From the NCBI GenBank assembly GCA_035476575.1, contig DATILL010000014.1, forward strand, positions 1-17,515: a DNA stretch of 17,515 nt. Direction: 5' to 3'. The translations under genes were made by a program, and so were the position numbers. The stretch's first letter is position 1. Each line of letters starts with the position of its first letter. The DNA is from DATILL01 sp035476575. Lineage in GTDB: Bacteria; Actinomycetota; Actinomycetes; Mycobacteriales; JACQDL01. Below, piece after piece: positions 14,177-17,515 of the stretch. The notes below the pieces were generated by a model. It was not told the origin of the DNA. It saw only the letters and a program-made list of their open reading frames with translations, and searched no databases.

Positions 14177-14902
14177 ATGCGGCTGCTGGTCGTGGAGGAC
14201 GAGGTCAGGATGGCGGTGCTGCTGCGGCGTGGCCTGTCGGAGGAGGGCTACGCGGTGGATGTGGCCGCGGACGGGCCGGAGGGGCTGTGGCTGGCGCAGG
14301 AGCACGAGTACGACATGATCGTGCTGGACGCGATGTTGCCAGGGCTGGACGGGTTCGAGGTGTGCCGGCGGCTGCGGGCGGCGTCGCGGTGGGCGCCGGT
14401 GCTGATGTTGACGGCGCGGGACGCGGTGCGGGACCGGATCCGGGGCCTGGACGCGGGCGCGGATGACTACCTGGTGAAGCCGTTCGCATTCGGGGAGCTG
14501 GCGGCCCGGACCCGGGCGCTGGTGCGGCGCGGTGCCACGGCCCGGCCGGTGGTGCTAAGAGTGGGTGACCTGGCGCTGGACCCGGCGGCGCGCACGGTCA
14601 GCCGGGCCGGTAGCGCGGTCGACCTGACCGCCAAGGAGTTCGCCCTGCTCGAGTTGTTCATGCGCCATCCCGGGCAGGTGCTGTCGCGGACGCGGATCCT
14701 CGAGCATGTGTGGGACGTCTACTTCGACCCGGCCAGCAACGTGGTGGACCAGTACGTGGCATACCTGCGTCGTAAGGTCGACCGGCCGTGGGGCCGTGAC
14801 GACCTGCGTACGGTGCGCGGGGTCGGGTACCGGCTGGGTGCCTCCACCGCGGCGGGCGAGCTCGAGCCTGGCCCGGCCGGGTCGCCCGGCCAGCCCGGAT
14901 GA
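14177..14902 (+). CDS. OmpR-family response regulator
   Basis: This 241-residue protein has an N-terminal receiver domain (1-120) and a C-terminal winged-helix DNA-binding domain (about 130-225). The receiver shows the acidic pair E7/D8 in VVEDEVRM, the phosphoacceptor Asp51 in MIVLDAMLPGLDG, Thr in MLTARDA, and the Lys in YLVKPFAFGEL. The effector domain shows LTAKEFALLELFMRHPGQVLSRTRILEHVW and YLRRKVD-type elements ending VRGVGYRLG. ATG 14177 is the family start; a GTG one codon upstream is possible. No good Shine-Dalgarno is visible, only the tandem repeats. The stop overlaps the kinase start by 4 nt. It looks like an envelope-type regulator (CutR/MprA/BaeR-like) rather than KdpE, so it is probably not the KdpD partner. 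Confidence 0.92.
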   Translation: MRLLVVEDEVRMAVLLRRGLSEEGYAVDVAADGPEGLWLAQEHEYDMIVLDAMLPGLDGFEVCRRLRAASRWAPVLMLTARDAVRDRIRGLDAGADDYLVKPFAFGELAARTRALVRRGATARPVVLRVGDLALDPAARTVSRAGSAVDLTAKEFALLELFMRHPGQVLSRTRILEHVWDVYFDPASNVVDQYVAYLRRKVDRPWGRDDLRTVRGVGYRLGASTAAGELEPGPAGSPGQPG

Positions 14903-16422
14903 GGGTGTTCGGCCTGCCGCGTCCGCGCTCGGTCCGGGCGCGGCTGGTGGCAGTGTACACCTTCGCCGCGCTGGTGCTCGGATTGGCCGGCGCGGTGATC
15001 TTCACGTTGCAGCTCCGGGCGGGCCTGCGTACCAGCCTGGACGTGGCGTTGGACGCGCGGCTGGCCCCGCTGGCCGCGGCGCTGGGGCAGCCCGGCCGTC
15101 CGGACCTGCCCGACCAGCCGCCCAATGTGGCGCCGGTCAGCGGCGGGCTCGGCGCGCTGGAGGCGCTGACCGCGGTGTACGACCCGGCCGGCGGGCTGGC
15201 CATGGTGCACCCGCGGAACCTGCCCGAGGCGCCGCTGACGGCCGCCGAGCTGTCCCAGGCGCGGTCGGGCCGGCTGCGGCTGACCCGGGCGGAGGGGGCC
15301 GTCCGGGTACGGCTGCTGGCCGCGCCGGTGCGCCGAGGCGACGGCACCTGGGTGATCGTCGTCGGTACCGACCAGGGCACCGCGAAGGAGGCGGTGGACC
15401 AGGTGGACCGCGGCATGCTGGTCGGCGGGGTGGTGGTGCTGGGGCTGGTCGCGGCCGGAGCGTGGCTGGCCTCCGGCGCGGCACTGCGCCCGGTGGAGCG
15501 GCTGCGGCGGGACGCCGCGGAGCTGGGCGCGCACGACCCGGCGGGCCGCCTCACCGAGCCGGCCACGCAGGACGAGCTCGCCGCGCTGGCCCGCACCTTC
15601 AACGCGCTGCTGGACCGGCTGCATCGCAGCCTCGCCCGGCAGCGGGACCTGGTCGCCGACGCCGGGCACGAGCTGCGTACGCCGCTGTCGGTGCTGCGGG
15701 TCGAGCTGGAGCTGGCCGACCGGCCGGGCCGCGGCCGCGCGGAGCTGGCCGAGGCGGTGCGGCACGCGCGCGCCGAGGTCGAGCGGCTGTCCCGGCTGGC
15801 TGACGACCTGCTGTTCCTGGCCCGCGCGGACGGTGCCGCGCTGCTGGTGCAGCCGCGGCGGACCGAGCTGGCCGGGGTGCTGGCGGAGGCGGCCAGCGGG
15901 TCACGGGCGGTCGCCGGGCAGGTCACGATCGTCGTGGGCGCGCCGGCCGGGCTGGTCGCGGACGTCGACCCGCGGGCGCTCCGCCGGGCGCTGGACAACC
16001 TGCTGTCCAACGCCATCCGGGCCACCGCGCCGGCTGGCCGGGTGTCGCTGTGGGCCGCGGCGACCGGGTCCGGTGTCGTGGTGACGGTGGAGGACTCCGG
16101 CCCGGGGTTCCCACCCGCGTTCCTGCCGTACGCCTTCGAGCGGTTCCGCCGGGCTGAGCCGAGCCGGTCGGCCACCGACGGGGGGAGTGGGCTGGGGCTT
16201 GCCATCGTGGCCGAGATCGCCGCGGCGCACGGCGGGACGGCCACCGCCACCAACCGGGCCGAGGGGGGCGCCCGGGTGGAGATCCGGCTCCCGGCCCGGA
16301 CCGGTCCAGGATGGCTGGCCGGTCCGGCGCCGGCAGATGTCAGGTGCCGGCAGCTATCGGATGCCGAGCACGGCGAGGCAGACCGCGGCGGCGGCCAGGC
16401 AGTACCACGCGAACGGGCGTAG
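14899..16422 (+). CDS. Sensor histidine kinase, partner of the upstream response regulator
   Basis: This 507-residue membrane kinase has a first helix (about 17-38), an extracytoplasmic domain (about 39-172), a second helix (about 173-197), a HAMP region (about 198-250), HisKA with His257 in DAGHELRTPLSVL, and an ATPase domain with N box DNLLSNAIRAT, G1 box VEDSGPGFPP, F box FERFRR and G2 box GGSGLGLAIV. The ATGA overlap with the response regulator gene shows a two-component operon. The last 35-40 residues after VEIRLPARTG have no domain character and are read from DNA that also encodes the end of the opposite-strand uppP gene. The signal sensed is unknown. Position next to uppP suggests a cell-envelope stimulus, which is inference. 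Confidence 0.93.
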   Translation: MRVFGLPRPRSVRARLVAVYTFAALVLGLAGAVIFTLQLRAGLRTSLDVALDARLAPLAAALGQPGRPDLPDQPPNVAPVSGGLGALEALTAVYDPAGGLAMVHPRNLPEAPLTAAELSQARSGRLRLTRAEGAVRVRLLAAPVRRGDGTWVIVVGTDQGTAKEAVDQVDRGMLVGGVVVLGLVAAGAWLASGAALRPVERLRRDAAELGAHDPAGRLTEPATQDELAALARTFNALLDRLHRSLARQRDLVADAGHELRTPLSVLRVELELADRPGRGRAELAEAVRHARAEVERLSRLADDLLFLARADGAALLVQPRRTELAGVLAEAASGSRAVAGQVTIVVGAPAGLVADVDPRALRRALDNLLSNAIRATAPAGRVSLWAAATGSGVVVTVEDSGPGFPPAFLPYAFERFRRAEPSRSATDGGSGLGLAIVAEIAAAHGGTATATNRAEGGARVEIRLPARTGPGWLAGPAPADVRCRQLSDAEHGEADRGGGQAVPRERA

Positions 16423-17340
16423 CGAGTGGCTGCGGAAGTACCGGGTCAGGAACGCCACCGACAGGTACGCCCCGGCGAAGGACAGCGCCGTGCCGAGCAG
16501 CACCTGGCCGTGGATGCCGGCGCCCAGCGGCCCGACCAGGTCCGGCAGCTTCAGCAGCCCGGCGGCGGCGATCACGGGGGTGGCCAGCAGGAAGGAGAAC
16601 CTGGCTGCGTCGCCCTCCGCCAGGCCGGCGCTCATCCCGGCGACCATGGTGGCACCGCTGCGGCTGATGCCCGGGGCCAGCGCCAGGACCTGCGCGCACC
16701 CGACCAGCACCGCCCGGCCGAGCGCCAGCCGGGCGAGCCGCGAGTCGGCCAGCACGCCGGCCCGCCGTTCGCCCGCCCGGCGCTCGGCCAGTTGCCGTTC
16801 GTCCGGTCGCCGTTCGGCCAGGCCCGGCTCCTCGGGCGCACCGGCCGGTACCCGGACGCGCTCAGCGCGCCGCGACCGTGCCTGCCGGTCGGCCAGGTGT
16901 TGCCCGGCGAGCAGGACCAGGCCGTTGGTGGCCAGGAACAGCGCGGCGGGCACCGGCCGGGACAGGGCGGTGCGGAAGGTGTGCTCCAGGGCCAGCCCGG
17001 CGATACCGACCGGGACGGTGGCCGCGACCAGCAGCCAGATCAGCCGTTCGTCCGGGGTGGACAGCCGCCGGTACCGCACGCTGGTGACCAGGCCGGCCAT
17101 CAGCCGCGCCCAGTCCGCGCGGAAGTACAGCAGGAGCGCCGCGGCGGTGGCCACGTGCAGCCCGACGATGAACGCCAGGTACGGCGACTCGGGCTTAGCC
17201 ACGTCGAGGTCAGCTTCCCACGAGCCGCCGATCAGGGCCGGGATCAGCACGTTGTGCCCGAGGCTGGAAACAGGGAACAATTCGGACACGCCCTGGACGA
17301 GCCCGACGACGGCGGCCTCCAGGTAGGTCAGGTGCGACAT
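16354..17340 (-). CDS. uppP: Undecaprenyl-diphosphate phosphatase (UppP/BacA family) with internal insert
   Basis: The enzyme removes a phosphate from undecaprenyl diphosphate at the plasma membrane, recycling the lipid carrier for peptidoglycan synthesis and giving bacitracin tolerance. The protein has 328 residues (E. coli 273). The start is the ATG at 17340, with AAAGGTGG upstream; the frame extends to 17430 but that part overlaps operator DNA. Family motifs are VQGVSELFPVSSLGH (15-29; Q16, E20 and H29 correspond to the catalytic E/Q-xxx-E and His) and LAPGISRSGAT (221-231, with R227). Residues about 148-205 form a charged insert between the two halves, with repeats such as LAERRPDERQ and LAERRAGERR. 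The 3' end overlaps the kinase gene by 69 nt, tail to tail. Confidence 0.92.
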   Translation of the reverse strand: MSHLTYLEAAVVGLVQGVSELFPVSSLGHNVLIPALIGGSWEADLDVAKPESPYLAFIVGLHVATAAALLLYFRADWARLMAGLVTSVRYRRLSTPDERLIWLLVAATVPVGIAGLALEHTFRTALSRPVPAALFLATNGLVLLAGQHLADRQARSRRAERVRVPAGAPEEPGLAERRPDERQLAERRAGERRAGVLADSRLARLALGRAVLVGCAQVLALAPGISRSGATMVAGMSAGLAEGDAARFSFLLATPVIAAAGLLKLPDLVGPLGAGIHGQVLLGTALSFAGAYLSVAFLTRYFRSHSLRPFAWYCLAAAAVCLAVLGIR

Positions 17341-17393
17341 GCAGTACCACCTTTGGCTGGGATTGCGGAGCGGGCGGTGCCGTAGGCTCGTAG

Positions 17394-17423
17394 TTGAGTC
17401 CGCCGGTGTTCTACAAATAATGT
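17394..17423 (+). promoter_or_regulatory. Candidate promoter of the gene entering at the right edge
   Basis: TTGAGT (17394-17399) and TAATGT (17418-17423) are 18 bases apart and fit a housekeeping-type actinobacterial promoter. The expected start would be near 17430, about 48 bases before the ATG at 17478. The -10 element lies inside the first of the two palindromes, as expected for a repressed promoter. Confidence 0.4.
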
Positions 17424-17447
17424 AGAACATCTACGAGACTTGTAGAA
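17409..17447. promoter_or_regulatory. Two tandem 19-bp operator palindromes
   Basis: Site 1 (17409-17427) is TTCTACA, five bases, TGTAGAA. Site 2 (17429-17447) is ATCTACG, five bases, TGTAGAA. Both have the same 7-5-7 architecture, and their centres are 20 bp apart, so two dimers would sit on the same face of the helix. They overlap the candidate promoter and lie about 70-110 bp from the uppP start, so they may control both divergent genes. CTACA/TGTAG half-sites recall BlaI/MecI/CopY-type operators, but the binding protein is unknown. Confidence 0.6.
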
Positions 17448-17477
17448 ACTATGTGACGGAAACGGAAGGGGCCTGGA

Positions 17478-17515
17478 ATGCCCGACGAGGAGCCCGCCAG
17501 GGACGCTGGCCCGGG
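17478..17515 (+). CDS. Start of a gene that runs off the right edge
   Basis: ATG 17478 is preceded at 6 bases by GGAAGGGG (17464-17471), a strong ribosome site. Only about 12 codons are present (MPDEEPARDAGP), an acidic, probably disordered N-terminus, so the product cannot be named. Divergence from uppP across tandem operators makes an autoregulated transcription factor one reasonable guess. Confidence 0.5.
   Translation, partial: MPDEEPARDAGP

Overview
The window is high-GC actinobacterial DNA. The base composition, the GTG/ATG starts, the short or overlapping gene junctions, and families typical of filamentous Actinomycetes (DUF222/HNH protein, HTH-membrane-DUF2690 protein, kdpFABCD with a tiny extra ORF ahead of kdpF) all point that way. 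I cannot fix the genus. Micromonosporales- or Streptosporangiales-like is a guess, not a result.

Layout from left to right: (1) 1-699 is the 3' part of a multi-helix membrane protein interrupted by an in-frame TGA at 331-333, probably a decayed gene. (2) 991-2277 is a DUF222/HNH endonuclease-like protein (13E12-repeat type) with a -10-like hexamer so close to the ATG that a leaderless mRNA is likely. Several strong hairpins follow it (2300-2489). (3) 2663-3472 and 3451-4329 are two overlapping paralogous genes. Each encodes an N-terminal helix-turn-helix domain, one membrane helix and an extracytoplasmic domain. The HTH halves are clearly related but the outside domains differ (peptidoglycan-binding type 1 versus DUF2690). 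A convergent gene (4384-4947, minus) encodes a secreted six-cysteine protein, with a shared terminator between them. (4) 5401-13360 is the K+ uptake locus: a small membrane protein, a 27-residue membrane peptide, kdpF, kdpA, kdpB, kdpC (with a large insert) and kdpD, all on the plus strand and tightly coupled. The expected kdpE response regulator does not follow; a large imperfect inverted repeat does. (5) 13485-13895 (minus) is an unrecognised small soluble protein. (6) 14177-16422 is an OmpR-type response regulator and histidine kinase pair with a 4-nt overlap. (7) 16354-17340 (minus) is an undecaprenyl-diphosphate phosphatase (UppP/BacA) with an unusual internal repeat-rich insert; its 3' end overlaps the kinase gene by 69 nt. 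(8) The divergent region 17341-17477 carries two tandem 19-bp operator-like palindromes over a plausible promoter for a gene that starts at 17478 and leaves the window.

Functional theme: K+ homeostasis (KdpFABC with the KdpD sensor) flanked by envelope functions (membrane-anchored HTH proteins with wall-facing domains, a secreted protein, an envelope two-component pair and recycling of the undecaprenyl lipid carrier). The parts most deserving follow-up are the tandem HTH-TM pair with its secreted neighbour, the KdpD lacking an adjacent KdpE, and the tandem operators at the right edge. I saw no tRNA, rRNA, CRISPR array, complete insertion sequence or phage gene.
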